Source of the DNA: Alteromonas lipotrueiana
GTDB taxonomy: Bacteria; Pseudomonadota; Gammaproteobacteria; Enterobacterales; Alteromonadaceae
Direction: 5' to 3'
Assembly (NCBI RefSeq): GCF_019249245.1
Contig: NZ_JAESDK010000007.1
Coordinates: forward strand, 1 to 64,000
DNA length: 64,000 nucleotides
Shown here: one piece after another, positions 27,667-37,281 of the stretch
Numbering within the stretch: the first letter of the stretch is position 1
Layout: each line of letters opens with the position of its first letter
Notes under the pieces: model-generated
What the model saw: only the letters and a program-made list of their open reading frames with translations
Databases searched by the model: none
What the model was told of the DNA's origin: nothing
Position numbers and translations under genes: made by a program

Positions 27667-28467
27667 TCAAAATGTATAGACCAGGGTTACACCGTAATCA
27701 ATGTCGGTTTTTTTAACATCTGAAAAGGGCGTTGAATTATGCTTTACCTCAATATCAAACCCTATACTTAAAGAAGGCCTGATGGGGAAATTAATACTGC
27801 CAACGCCCAGCATGCGCAAGTCGCTCAGATCATCGACAGCCGGTTGGATGTACGTCGAAGCTGAAACTACATAGGGGAAGTCACCTGTATGGCGGTATAC
27901 CAGATTGGTGTAAACATTTGCTCTTATTGTATCTTCTGTCACAGAAGTTTGCTCTGAGGTCTCTGACTCGTAAAACAGCCCTGTACCGACAATAAACTGT
28001 CTTTCAGCGTTGCTGTTCTTTACTTCATTACGCCATCTCACATTAGCGCCAATCAAGCTGCGGCCTGAAATGTCGGCAAAGTCATCGTACTGGTATTGCA
28101 CAAAAAGCTCGGAATCAATCGATTTTCCAAATTGATCCTGACGCACCCATCTGCCATGTAAAAATAGTTCATCTTCGTCTCTGATATCGTTTGTTTCTGA
28201 ATAGCTATAGTCACCGATGAGAACATAAAGATCGGTACTTTTCTTATACCGCAGTAAACCATTGGCGCTATATTCTTGCTCGTCTTTATTTCCAGACTGT
28301 CCATTAATACTCAATCCGGCTTCACCGCTTATCCCCTCCGGTGGGGTTATCAACACGTTGATGGGCACAATTGCCTGCGCTGGCTGGCTGAAACAACAAT
28401 ACGTTAATGCTGCCACAAGACATTGTGTGCGCTGCACTGTGTTGCGGTGGTTACTTCGGTTTGGCAT
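27667..28467 (-). CDS. DUF481-family outer-membrane protein
   Basis: A 266-residue protein from the ATG at 28467, which has AGGAC eight bases upstream and opens a signal peptide ending QPAQA. The mature part shows alternating beta-strands such as YSANGLLRYKKS, ELFVQYQYDDF and ADISGRSLIGANVRWR, with a C-terminal YGVTLVYTF ending in Phe. This is the DUF481 (YdiY-like) pattern of a small outer-membrane barrel. Function is unknown. It stands alone and converges on the chemoreceptor gene. Confidence 0.7.
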   Translation of the reverse strand: MPNRSNHRNTVQRTQCLVAALTYCCFSQPAQAIVPINVLITPPEGISGEAGLSINGQSGNKDEQEYSANGLLRYKKSTDLYVLIGDYSYSETNDIRDEDELFLHGRWVRQDQFGKSIDSELFVQYQYDDFADISGRSLIGANVRWRNEVKNSNAERQFIVGTGLFYESETSEQTSVTEDTIRANVYTNLVYRHTGDFPYVVSASTYIQPAVDDLSDLRMLGVGSINFPIRPSLSIGFDIEVKHNSTPFSDVKKTDIDYGVTLVYTF

Positions 28468-28891
28468 ACAATTTTGTCCTTGTCTGAGGGGGTGTGGTGA
28501 GCAAAAAAGAGGCGTAGTTCTGCCAGAGTTATCAAAGGGTATGTAATTTAGCATTGAGATTGATAACAGACCAAATTATTGTGGTGGCAAAGGGCTATAC
28601 GATAAAACGTTGAATATAGATAAGGTGTATTTCAGGTTATTTCTGAGACGTATAAGCCGTTAAGGCTCACATCTGGCTATGCACGAGATACGTTAAGTGT
28701 AGAGGAGAAGTAGCAAAGTGCAGTACGCCTGAACGCTGAATAATTTTTGCATATCGTTCAATAGTTAATAGAGAAAAAAGTTATTAGAGTTAACAGAGGG
28801 GAGTTAACAGGACAGTCACTCAGGGCTTACGAGTAGGGCGTTAATTTAAGCTCAGAAAGTGACTGTCCTGTCTTCTGCTTCCTATTTTCTG
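28468..28891. other. Intergenic region with a long inverted repeat
   Basis: Contains the DUF481 promoter on the left. In the right half there is a tandem GAGTTAACAG (28787-28796 and 28801-28810) followed by a 14-bp inverted repeat, listed separately. No gene is supported. Confidence 0.45.
28807..28871. repeat. 14-bp perfect inverted repeat (REP/MITE-like hairpin)
   Basis: ACAGGACAGTCACT (28807-28820) pairs perfectly with AGTGACTGTCCTGT (28858-28871) around a 37-base loop. It stands 20 bases past the puuD stop on the downstream side. It could be a REP-type element, a mobile relic, or a strong mRNA 3' hairpin stabilising the purine operon transcript. Confidence 0.6.
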
Positions 28892-30109
28892 CTATCGCTG
28901 CTCAAACCACTGCGCGACCTGCTGACGTTCAGCGGCGCTCATATTGGTTTTATTTAAAAATGGCATATCCTGGGTAACCACGGTGCGCCGGTAAATCTGG
29001 GTGGCGAAACGTTCAAAATCCTCAGGTCTGTCCAACACTACGCCCATTGGGGCCACCTGAAAAACCGCGTGGGTGGGCGCGCGTGAGTGGCAGCTAATAC
29101 AGTGGGTTTGCATAATTTTGTGAAATCTTTGGTCAGAAACCTTTTCTGACGCTGTTTCACTGGGTATGGCGTTATCGGCAGTGTATTCTTGGGGCGCAGT
29201 AGACGCTTGCGGCCAGCTAACCATAGCGGCAATAATCATCATGGCAGCGCCGGCACTGATAAGCACCCAGGGTCTGTGAATGCCCGTATGCCGAAGATTG
29301 AAATAATGCCGGGCCCAGGCGGCGGTAAGCATAAGCGCAATTAATATCGCACCACTGTGGTTATGCTGATAGGTCTGCGGATAGTGATTGCTGATCATAA
29401 TGAATACAATCGGCAGGGTCAGATAATTATTATGTACCGAGCGCAGTTTGGCCTGTTCGCCCCAGCGGGGATCGATGGTGGCCCCGGCGGCCACGGCGGC
29501 AACCATTTTTTTCTGATTCGGAATAATGGTCAGCAGCACATTGGCCACCATAATGGTGCCAATTAATGCCCCTACGTGGATATAGGCGCCCCGGCCGCTA
29601 AACATATGCGTTGCCAGCCATGTGGTGACCGCTAATAATATCACCAAACCTGATGCAAACCGCTTTGGATAACGGGCCGCTGGGCTCCTGCAGGCCAGCT
29701 CGTACAAGACAAACGGTCCAAAAATCAGTCCCAGACCTAAGCCTACTGCTTGCGCTGGGCTTAACGGCATTACTTCAGTATCAATCAGATATACCGGGGC
29801 CGATAAATAATAGATAAACACCAGTAATGCAAAGCCGCTTAACCAGGTACTGTAGGCTTCCCATTTGAACCAGTGTAAAGGTTGGGGTATGGTTTTGGGG
29901 CCGTAGGCGTATTTGGATATTTCGTAAAAGCCGCCGCTGTGAATGGCCCACAAATCGCCTTTAATACCGGCTTTATGTTTGGCAAGTGGGGGCTTTTGCA
30001 GATGGCTGTCGAGCCAGATAAAATAAAACGAGGCACCAATCCAGGCAATACCGGCAATAACGTGAAACCAGCGTACCAGTAACGAAATCCAGTCTAACCA
30101 TGGTGCCAT
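28892..30109 (-). CDS. puuD: Urate hydroxylase PuuD (membrane urate oxidase with cytochrome c tail)
   Basis: A 405-residue protein that oxidises urate to 5-hydroxyisourate and passes electrons to a respiratory chain. The N-terminal 300 residues form the urate-oxidase membrane domain with about eight helices and conserved WFHVIAGIAWIGASFYFIW and LWAIHSGGFYE segments. The C-terminal domain is cytochrome c with heme motif CISCH near residue 338. The ATG at 30109 follows AAGGA; the longer open frame overlaps guaD. It is the last gene of the seven-gene purine operon, 4 bases after guaD. A decayed tail copy lies at 24714. Confidence 0.9.
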   Translation of the reverse strand: MAPWLDWISLLVRWFHVIAGIAWIGASFYFIWLDSHLQKPPLAKHKAGIKGDLWAIHSGGFYEISKYAYGPKTIPQPLHWFKWEAYSTWLSGFALLVFIYYLSAPVYLIDTEVMPLSPAQAVGLGLGLIFGPFVLYELACRSPAARYPKRFASGLVILLAVTTWLATHMFSGRGAYIHVGALIGTIMVANVLLTIIPNQKKMVAAVAAGATIDPRWGEQAKLRSVHNNYLTLPIVFIMISNHYPQTYQHNHSGAILIALMLTAAWARHYFNLRHTGIHRPWVLISAGAAMMIIAAMVSWPQASTAPQEYTADNAIPSETASEKVSDQRFHKIMQTHCISCHSRAPTHAVFQVAPMGVVLDRPEDFERFATQIYRRTVVTQDMPFLNKTNMSAAERQQVAQWFEQR

Positions 30110-30113
30110 CGTG

Positions 30114-31415
30114 TTATTCCTTTTGTTGCTGATACCGGCACACGCCGGCCACCCAGGTTTGTTCAATCGCCCGGTCATCGCCTAGCATGCTTAAGGCAAA
30201 CAGCATGTCCTGCGCCGAGTGAGAATCTGCCAGCCGCAGGCGGCTAAGCTCATCAAATGCTGGTTTAATAATAACAAAGTCAGCATGACTGCCCGGATTC
30301 AGATTACCAATTTCTTGCTCAAGTCCGTAAGCCACTGCCGGTCCCTGAGTCATCATATACAAACCGGAAAGGGGCGAGAGCGGATCTTGCTGCAGCTGCG
30401 AAATCTTATAACCTTCACCATAGGTTTTTAGCATATTAAAAGTGGTACCGGCGCCCACATCGGTAGCCAGGGCTACGTGCACATGATTTTGCCGGGCTTT
30501 AGAAAAATTAAACAGGCCGCTGCCTAAAAACAGATTAGACGTGGGACAGAAAGCTGCGGTGGCACCGCTTTCGCCCAAACGTTGCCATTCATCATCGGTA
30601 AGATGAATACAATGACCAAATACCGAACGCTCGCGCACCATATGATATTTGTCATAAACATCCAGATACCCCTCGCATTCAGGGTACAGCGATTTCACCC
30701 ATTCTATTTCTTCCAGGTTTTCAGACAGATGAGTTTGAATAAACACGTCGCCATACTGCTGGGCCAGCTCGCCTAACGCGGCCATTTGGTGTTCGGTGCT
30801 GGTAGGGGCAAAACGCGGCGTTAACGCGTAGCGGTTACGGCCCTTATTGTGCCAGCGTTCAATCAACTGCGCAGATTCACGCTGTGCCTGACTGGCAGAG
30901 TCTTGTAGATACGGCGGACAATTACGGTCCATACACACCTTACCGGCGATCAGTGCCATATTAAGCTCGCTGGCACAGCCAAATAAGGTATCAGTGGCAC
31001 TGGCGTGTACGGTGCCAAAAACCAGCCCGGTGGTGGTGCCATTTTTCAGTAGTTGCTGCAAAAAGCTCTGGCTGATCTGGCGGGCATAGGTCTCGTCTTT
31101 AAACTTATCTTCGGTAGGAAAGGTGTAGCTTTCAAGCCAGTGCAAAAGTTGCTTGCCATAGCAGGCAATCATTTCGGTTTGCGGGTAGTGCAAATGGCTG
31201 TCAATAAAACCGGGTACTATCCAGTGATGTTTAAAATCATAAACCCGGGCATCTTTATATTTTTTGGCCAGCTCATCGTACTGGCCTACAGCCAGAATTT
31301 TGTCATTTTGAATGACCAGCGCACCATCATGCACACTGTATAAATCGGAATCGGGCGATAAGCTCGCCTTAGGAAAATGCGCCAGATTGGCGCGAAATAA
31401 AAGTTGGGTGGTCAC
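30114..31415 (-). CDS. guaD: Guanine deaminase
   Basis: A 433-residue amidohydrolase converting guanine to xanthine. Zinc ligands appear as HLH in GFIDSHLHYPQ, later QTHLSEN and FGHCIHL, and the catalytic Asp in ALATDVGAGTTF. Length and the PGFIDSHLHYPQT motif fit GuaD. The start overlaps the uraH stop by one base. It feeds xanthine to XdhAB encoded upstream in the same operon. Confidence 0.93.
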   Translation of the reverse strand: MTTQLLFRANLAHFPKASLSPDSDLYSVHDGALVIQNDKILAVGQYDELAKKYKDARVYDFKHHWIVPGFIDSHLHYPQTEMIACYGKQLLHWLESYTFPTEDKFKDETYARQISQSFLQQLLKNGTTTGLVFGTVHASATDTLFGCASELNMALIAGKVCMDRNCPPYLQDSASQAQRESAQLIERWHNKGRNRYALTPRFAPTSTEHQMAALGELAQQYGDVFIQTHLSENLEEIEWVKSLYPECEGYLDVYDKYHMVRERSVFGHCIHLTDDEWQRLGESGATAAFCPTSNLFLGSGLFNFSKARQNHVHVALATDVGAGTTFNMLKTYGEGYKISQLQQDPLSPLSGLYMMTQGPAVAYGLEQEIGNLNPGSHADFVIIKPAFDELSRLRLADSHSAQDMLFALSMLGDDRAIEQTWVAGVCRYQQQKE

Positions 31416-31738
31416 TAACTGCCTCGGTAACTACTAAAACCAAATGGGGAGATCAGCAGCGGAACATGATAATGGCTGCTCTGATCGCCCAGAAGAAAAC
31501 TGATATCTACAAACGGATAAAATGACTGGCCATGGGTTTGGCATAAGTAAGTCTGACAATGAAAACGTAAGCGGTATTCGCCCGCCAATAGCTCAATATG
31601 TTGCCATTGATTACAGCGGCCATCATCATCAGTGTATGTTTGCAGACTATCGCCGCGGCAAGTGTAAAGGGTAATAGGTAATCCGGCTACCGGTTTTCCG
31701 GCTGTGGTATCTAATACATGACTGGATAACGTGTTCAT
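31415..31738 (-). CDS. uraH: 5-hydroxyisourate hydrolase (transthyretin-like)
   Basis: A 107-residue transthyretin-fold enzyme hydrolysing 5-hydroxyisourate to OHCU. It begins LSSHVLDTTAGKPVAGLPI and ends with the diagnostic YRGS; active residues His and Arg lie in SSHVLD and CNQW-QH contexts, and the HYHVPLLISPFG segment is conserved. No export signal is seen. It abuts uraD upstream and guaD downstream with one-base overlaps. Confidence 0.93.
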   Translation of the reverse strand: MNTLSSHVLDTTAGKPVAGLPITLYTCRGDSLQTYTDDDGRCNQWQHIELLAGEYRLRFHCQTYLCQTHGQSFYPFVDISFLLGDQSSHYHVPLLISPFGFSSYRGS

Positions 31739-32253
31739 CAGGCATCATCCACTTTCAGGTTGCTGTGAATACGTGACAACGTAATATCAATCTGGTGCTG
31801 AGCAGCAATAGCCATCTCAGTTTCGGTTGGGTTTTTCAGCCGGCTTTGCATTTGTTGTAACAAGGTGTCAGCACTCATGCCTTTAGCAAAGACAATAAAA
31901 ATAAACCCATGTTTTTTAAGATACGCCTGGTTCAGTGTTTTAAGTGCTTGTAATGTGGCCCCATTGGCAGTGGCAGCCTGTTGCTGTTCATGTGCAGAAT
32001 GTTGTAAAAAGGCTTCGTCGGTATCGTACAAGGCTTTAAAATCACCAATCATTGGGTGTGCCGCAAAAGCTTCTAAATAATCGCTTTTTTGCATTTTTTG
32101 CCAGTGCTGTTCGGCATGTTGAATCAATTGTTGCTGGCTTGAATAAGGACGGTGCTCAACCATCATACTGATCCAGCTTTTAGCCGCACAGGCTTGACTG
32201 AACCATTGCCTAGCACCGGGTACTGATAACGTATTGAGTTGTTCAAGCGTCAT
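31738..32253 (-). CDS. uraD: OHCU decarboxylase
   Basis: A 171-residue helical enzyme that decarboxylates OHCU to S-allantoin. The motifs HPMIGD (catalytic His) and FIFIVFAKG are visible. Length is normal for the bacterial enzyme. It overlaps xdhC by 11 bases and uraH by one. With uraH it makes the urate breakdown stereospecific. Confidence 0.92.
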   Translation of the reverse strand: MTLEQLNTLSVPGARQWFSQACAAKSWISMMVEHRPYSSQQQLIQHAEQHWQKMQKSDYLEAFAAHPMIGDFKALYDTDEAFLQHSAHEQQQAATANGATLQALKTLNQAYLKKHGFIFIVFAKGMSADTLLQQMQSRLKNPTETEMAIAAQHQIDITLSRIHSNLKVDDA

Positions 32254-33076
32254 GATTTTCCTCCTTCGCCTTAGATGTAATAAGGTCGGTGGGCGCAGTT
32301 TCAGATTGATGTAACAGGGTTATCAGCTGAGCGCTGATTGATACCGCCACCTCCACCGGCCGCTTGCCGGGAATATCTAACCGACCTACAGGGGTAATGA
32401 GTTTTGTCCGTTTAGAGCAGGGCAGTCCTCGTTGTGCCAGCCGGTAGTCAAATCGTTTAGCTTTGGTCTCAGAGCCAATCATTCCGACAAATCTAAAATC
32501 ATGCTTTCTTAGTGCCGTCTCTGCCAGGGTATAATCAATCTGATGATTGTGGGTCAAAATAAGCAACCAGCTGTGGCCGGGTAAATCAGCTAATATCGCA
32601 CTGGGATCCTCCTCCACCTTGGTGTTTACATTAGCAAAAGCGGGAAGCCCGTTAAACGCATCGCTACGACTGTCGACCCAGGTGATGGCCAGCGGCAACT
32701 GCGCTATTATCGGGATTAGCGCCTGCGCCACATGGCCAGCACCAAACACGGTTAGCGGCTGCGCCGGGCAGTAATTGGCTTCGAATAAAACTTTTGCCGC
32801 ACCCCCGCAACACTGTCCCAGGCGTGCGCTTAGCGCAAAAGTCTCCAGCACCGGCGCCTGCACAGTGTCAGTCAGCATTTTGCGGGCCTGGGAAATTGCC
32901 ACAAATTCCAGATGCCCGCCACCAATGGTGTCGTACTGACCGGTGCTGGTGACCACCATCTTAGCGCCGGCTTCACGGGGGGTAGAGCCTGTTACCGAAA
33001 TCACAGTTATCAACACATAGTTGAGGCTGTGGGTGTAGCAGTGCTGCAATGCTTCGTGCCAGTTAGAAACGCTCAT
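32243..33076 (-). CDS. xdhC: Xanthine dehydrogenase accessory protein XdhC
   Basis: A 277-residue protein of the XdhC/CoxI family, which inserts the sulfurated molybdenum cofactor into xanthine dehydrogenase. It has the N-terminal VTGSTPREAGAKMVV segment with the GGHLEF motif, a CCGG sequence (GQCCGGAAKVLFE), and a Rossmann-like C-terminal part starting LTVFGAGHVAQAL. The start overlaps xdhB by four bases. A short polar C-terminal tail runs into the uraD start. Confidence 0.92.
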   Translation of the reverse strand: MSVSNWHEALQHCYTHSLNYVLITVISVTGSTPREAGAKMVVTSTGQYDTIGGGHLEFVAISQARKMLTDTVQAPVLETFALSARLGQCCGGAAKVLFEANYCPAQPLTVFGAGHVAQALIPIIAQLPLAITWVDSRSDAFNGLPAFANVNTKVEEDPSAILADLPGHSWLLILTHNHQIDYTLAETALRKHDFRFVGMIGSETKAKRFDYRLAQRGLPCSKRTKLITPVGRLDIPGKRPVEVAVSISAQLITLLHQSETAPTDLITSKAKEENHDA

Positions 33077-35448
33077 AGCGCAGGCTCCCGGACATCAGCC
33101 ACTGCCTGTGTCTGTGTCTGCATGGCCATCACCGCCCATAGCACTTTTTCGGGCGTGGCAGGTGGGTCTAGCTGCGGGTCCAGTCGGTAATCACTGATGC
33201 TGGAAATAGCATCTTTTAAGGCGCACCAGACCGAGATGGCCAACATAAATGGTGGCTCGCCCACGGCTTTGGAATGATAAATACTGTCTTCGTTATTTGG
33301 CGTTTGATACAACTGGGTATTAAATATTGGCGGGGTGTCCCCAATAGCCGGAATTTTATAGGTGGCCATATTCATACTGATAAGGCGTCCTTTGTCATCC
33401 CAGCGCAAATCTTCGGTGGTCAGCCAGCCCATTCCCTGAATAAACGCCCCTTCTATCTGGCCGGTGTCAATGGCCGGATTCAGGCTGGTGCCAACATCGT
33501 GCACAATGTCTACCTGGTTCACGCTATATTCGCCGGTTAAGATGTCGATGCTTACCTCGCTGACCGCCGCGCCATAGGCGAAGTAAAAAAATGGTCGGCC
33601 GTTGGCTTTATCCCGGTCGTAATAAATTTTCGGGGTTTTGTAAAAGCCGGTTGCCGATAAAGATACCCGGGCTAAATAAGCCTGCTGCACGAGTTCACAA
33701 AAGCCGATGACGTGCTGACCTACACACACTTGCGTGTTGGCAAAACGCACTTTAGCACCGGGTAGCTGCAGCGACTGCGTGTAAAAGTCAGCCAGCCGCT
33801 GCTTTATTTCACGACAGGCATTGCTAACCGCTTTACCATTTAAGTCGGTACCACTTGAGGCCGCAGTCGGTGAGGTATTGGGCACTTTATCGGTACGCGT
33901 GGCCGTGACTTCAATCTGCGTTATCTCTACGCCAAATTCATGGGCCGCTATTTGCGCGATTTTGGTGTGTAGTCCCTGGCCCATTTCGGTGCCGCCATGG
34001 TTAACCTGAATACTGCCATCGGTATAAATATGAACCAGTGCCCCGGCCTGATTTAAAAATTTTGCGGTAAATGAGATGCCAAATTTCACCGGTGTCAACG
34101 CCAGGCCTTTTTTAATAATGGGGCTTTGGGCATTGAACGCTCGCAGTTGTTCGCGGCGCTTCCAATACTGCGCGTTTTTTTCAAGCTGAGCAATAATATC
34201 GGGCAGCCTGTTGCCGGTAACCGTCATGCCATAATGAGTTTGGGTGCCGGTAGCCTCAGAATACAAATTCTGTTTTCGCACCTGCAGGGGATCAAGCTGC
34301 AACTTACGGGCAATGCCATCCATGATAGCCTCGGCGGCTAACATTCCCTGAGGGCCACCAAAGCCGCGAAAGGCGGTATTGGAGACGGTATTGGTGCGCA
34401 CGCGGTGTCCGGTTACGGTACTTTGGCCAGCATAATACGCGTTATCAGCATGAAACATCGCCCGGTCGACAATAGCATCTGACAAATCAGGCGAGCAGCC
34501 ACAATTGCCCGTAACCTCTATTACGCTGGCCTGTAACTGGCCGTTAGGGTCGAACCCGATGTTAAAGCTATTTTTAAACGGGTGCCGTTTTCCGGTTAAC
34601 TGCATGTCGTGGCTGCGGGCCAGTCTGAACTTAACGGCGCGCTTATTTCGGCTGGCCAGCACGGCTGCCAGACACGCCCATTGCGCGGTCTGAGTTTCTT
34701 TACCACCAAAACCGCCACCCATCCGACGCGTGTCTACACACACCTTGTGTAGCCCCACATTCAGTACCTCGGCTACCAGCTTTTGCACTTCACTGGGATG
34801 CTGACTTGATGCGTAAATTAGCATGCGATCTTCTTCTTCAGGAATGGCTAATGCTACCTGACCTTCCAGATACATATGTTCCTGACCGCCGATGCTTAAG
34901 GTGCCTTCGAGCTGATGGGCACAAGTGCTTATTACGGCTTCGGCATTGCCGGTTTGCATAGTGTGCGACGGGCGAACCAATGCCTGTTGAGCCAGTGCTT
35001 CGTCAATATGTAGTTGCGGCGTGGTCGCCGCTATGTGTATCTGACCTTTGCTGGCTGCCTGCCGTGCATGGGTAACGGTGTCGGCCAGCACCGCAAAAAC
35101 TGGCTGCCCGTGAAATAATATGTTTTGGTCAGCAAGAATAGGATCACCCTCAAAAACCGGGGCAATATCGGTTTTACCGGGAATATCAGCCACGGTGATA
35201 ACATCGATGACGCCGGGTGCCTGGCGAACCGCATCAAGATCGATACGCTTAATCTGGCCGGCGCTTTCATTGCTGACTCCTACCGCAGCGTACGCAGTAT
35301 TTGAAGGCACCGGAATATCATCGGTATAACGGGCGCTGCCCGCTACCTGCCGAACCGCGCTTTCATGGGGGACAGCCTTATTTAACGGGCTTTGGGTTTC
35401 AGTGTTCGACGAGGTAAAAGCCGTCATTCCCTTTGATAGTTTACGCAT
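33073..35448 (-). CDS. xdhB: Xanthine dehydrogenase, molybdopterin-binding subunit
   Basis: A 791-residue large subunit oxidising hypoxanthine and xanthine to urate. The start at 35448 overlaps the xdhA stop by eight bases; an upstream open frame lies within xdhA. Molybdopterin-binding blocks such as GGGFGGKE, NTAFRGFGGPQGM, GGTEMGQGLHTKI and the catalytic Glu region VGEPPFMLAISVW are present. The first 90 residues hold the ALD_Xan_dh a/b hammerhead (SARYTDDIP). It acts in the cytoplasm with XdhA. Confidence 0.93.
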   Translation of the reverse strand: MRKLSKGMTAFTSSNTETQSPLNKAVPHESAVRQVAGSARYTDDIPVPSNTAYAAVGVSNESAGQIKRIDLDAVRQAPGVIDVITVADIPGKTDIAPVFEGDPILADQNILFHGQPVFAVLADTVTHARQAASKGQIHIAATTPQLHIDEALAQQALVRPSHTMQTGNAEAVISTCAHQLEGTLSIGGQEHMYLEGQVALAIPEEEDRMLIYASSQHPSEVQKLVAEVLNVGLHKVCVDTRRMGGGFGGKETQTAQWACLAAVLASRNKRAVKFRLARSHDMQLTGKRHPFKNSFNIGFDPNGQLQASVIEVTGNCGCSPDLSDAIVDRAMFHADNAYYAGQSTVTGHRVRTNTVSNTAFRGFGGPQGMLAAEAIMDGIARKLQLDPLQVRKQNLYSEATGTQTHYGMTVTGNRLPDIIAQLEKNAQYWKRREQLRAFNAQSPIIKKGLALTPVKFGISFTAKFLNQAGALVHIYTDGSIQVNHGGTEMGQGLHTKIAQIAAHEFGVEITQIEVTATRTDKVPNTSPTAASSGTDLNGKAVSNACREIKQRLADFYTQSLQLPGAKVRFANTQVCVGQHVIGFCELVQQAYLARVSLSATGFYKTPKIYYDRDKANGRPFFYFAYGAAVSEVSIDILTGEYSVNQVDIVHDVGTSLNPAIDTGQIEGAFIQGMGWLTTEDLRWDDKGRLISMNMATYKIPAIGDTPPIFNTQLYQTPNNEDSIYHSKAVGEPPFMLAISVWCALKDAISSISDYRLDPQLDPPATPEKVLWAVMAMQTQTQAVADVREPAL

Positions 35449-36979
35449 GGTAACGCACCCGGGTAGCAATTTGCTTGTTGTGAATCTTATCTGGGGTTTT
35501 TTCCAGCGTTTGATTTTGGTATTGCAATACAAATCGGTGCCATAAATTGGCGACCAACTGTTGTCGGTAAAGTGCACTGGCACGCACATCGTTTATGGGA
35601 CTAAAAGTATCGGCCAGCCATTGCTTGGCGTGTTTAAGTGACTGGGTGTCGAGCAGATTGTGACCAGCCATGTGTTGCTCAAAATCAAGTGCGACCGCGG
35701 GTGTGGCCGCCATTCCCCCAAAGCCGGTAGATAGGGCCGTGATGTTATGCTGTTTATCCGCTGTAACTATAAAAACCGCACAGACTGCTGAAATATCGTC
35801 TTCAAAGCGCTTTGATACTTTGTATGCTGCCAGGTGCTGGTCAAGCTGTAACAAAGGCAGTTCGATACAGCTAAGCCAAAAACCTTTGGGCAGAGCAGTT
35901 TCGCGGTATCCGGTATAAAAGTTTCGGGCGGCCACAGTACGCTGTTCTGCACCGTTATCAATAATAAATCGAGCCTTAAGCGCCAGCATAAGCGGGGGCA
36001 AATCGCCAATAGGCGAGGCATTTACAAGGTTACCCCCTAAGGTGGCCTGCTTACGTACTGGCAATGAGGCAAATCGTTCGATCAGCTCAGTGAGCGTTGG
36101 GTAGTATTTGCAGCAAAGCTGGTGCAGGTCATCTAGTGTGCAAGCCGCGCCTATTTTTACCAGCGTCTGCGTATGGACAATGGTTTTCAATTCGGCAATT
36201 TGCGTCAGACTTATTAGTGTCGGGTAGTGTCGAAACTGTTGAGTAATGGTCAGGCTGACATCGGTGCTGCCTGCCACTAAAGGGGCATCGGGATAGTTTT
36301 TCATACAATGTTGTAACGCCTCGCGGCTGGTAGGCATTAGCAAACCGGCGCCGTTTATGGCTGGATTATCTTTGTTTGCGGTTTGTGTTGAGTTGTTTTT
36401 CGTTAGCTGTTTTTGGGGGGCATCAGCTGAGCTTCGCAGCGCCAGTAAGGCGCTAATGGTGGTGGCCTGCTGCGCTTTAAAATTATCGGCAACGACGTTA
36501 TTGCACACACTTAAGGCAGCATCAATAATTGGCCGGTAGCCGGTACAGCGACATAAATTACCCGATAATGCGTACTCAACATCGTGACGCTTCACAGCAT
36601 CGGTGTTGTGATACAGCGCAAACATCGACATGACAAAACCAGGGGTACAAAAGCCACATTGACTACCATGATGCTCCACCAGTGCCTGTTGTACCGGGTG
36701 TAACTGCTGATGCTCGCTCAGGTGTTCTACACAAATCAGTTGTTTAAGATGCAGCGATGAAAGCAGGGCAATACAGCTGTTGATGGGGGCGTAATGCAGC
36801 CGCTGCTGGCAAGAAGAAAGCTCGGCAAGTACCACGGTACAGGCACCGCAATCACCCGCAGCGCAGCCTTCCTTGGTTCCAGTGAGTTCGCGTGTCTCAC
36901 GTAAAAACTGCAATATGGTCTGATTAGCCTCAGCCGTAGATAAACTTACTGGCGTATCGTTTAACAAAAAGCGAACCAT
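35441..36979 (-). CDS. xdhA: Xanthine dehydrogenase, FeS/FAD subunit
   Basis: A 512-residue small subunit. Residues 1-160 carry two [2Fe-2S] clusters, with CAAGDCGAC for the plant-type cluster and CGFCTPG plus NLCRCTGYRPI for the second. A linker of about 50 residues is Gln/Asn-rich. The FAD domain begins near residue 205, with LVAGSTDVSL and GNLVNASPIGD. It is the first gene of the operon xdhA-xdhB-xdhC-uraD-uraH-guaD-puuD. A RutR-like palindrome lies 61-76 bases upstream of the start. Confidence 0.93.
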   Translation of the reverse strand: MVRFLLNDTPVSLSTAEANQTILQFLRETRELTGTKEGCAAGDCGACTVVLAELSSCQQRLHYAPINSCIALLSSLHLKQLICVEHLSEHQQLHPVQQALVEHHGSQCGFCTPGFVMSMFALYHNTDAVKRHDVEYALSGNLCRCTGYRPIIDAALSVCNNVVADNFKAQQATTISALLALRSSADAPQKQLTKNNSTQTANKDNPAINGAGLLMPTSREALQHCMKNYPDAPLVAGSTDVSLTITQQFRHYPTLISLTQIAELKTIVHTQTLVKIGAACTLDDLHQLCCKYYPTLTELIERFASLPVRKQATLGGNLVNASPIGDLPPLMLALKARFIIDNGAEQRTVAARNFYTGYRETALPKGFWLSCIELPLLQLDQHLAAYKVSKRFEDDISAVCAVFIVTADKQHNITALSTGFGGMAATPAVALDFEQHMAGHNLLDTQSLKHAKQWLADTFSPINDVRASALYRQQLVANLWHRFVLQYQNQTLEKTPDKIHNKQIATRVRYHA

Positions 36980-37281
36980 GGTGCAGCCCTTTTGTCGCTG
37001 ATATATAAGTTTACTATAGCTTGCTTTTTAAACGAAAAGTAGACCAGGAGGTCAGTTTATTTGTCTGAAAATTAATCAGCTAAAAATAGAGTCAGGTTGC
37101 GTTTTTCGAGTACATTTTATGCTTGCATTCGCAATAGGAGGTTAACTTGTCAAAACCACTGGGCTTCACAGGCAGGATCAGGCTAAGATTATTATAGTAG
37201 TTATCAGGTTACAGTAACGGGTACAGGCGCACCATTTTGCCATGTCACCATGTTTGATAAAGAAAAAGGCACACAAGCTTT
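36980..37281. promoter_or_regulatory. Divergent promoter region between xdhA and the TetR-type regulator
   Basis: A 302-base region with promoters in both directions. On the xdhA side TATAGT (near 37012-37017 on the minus strand) is a possible -10. The palindrome at 37040-37055 is the probable operator. Confidence 0.6.
37040..37055. promoter_or_regulatory. RutR-like operator upstream of xdhA
   Basis: TAGACCAGGAGGTCAG fits the RutR box TTGACCAnnTGGTCAA at 11 of 14 defined positions and is itself an inverted repeat (GACC/GGTC). It lies between xdhA and the RutR-like gene. A similar 16-mer is found before the NCS2 permease at 41127. Confidence 0.6.

Noticed and set aside
36980..37281. Purine riboswitch upstream of xdhA
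   Set aside because: No paired loops with the conserved purine-aptamer core were found; control by the RutR-like palindrome is simpler.
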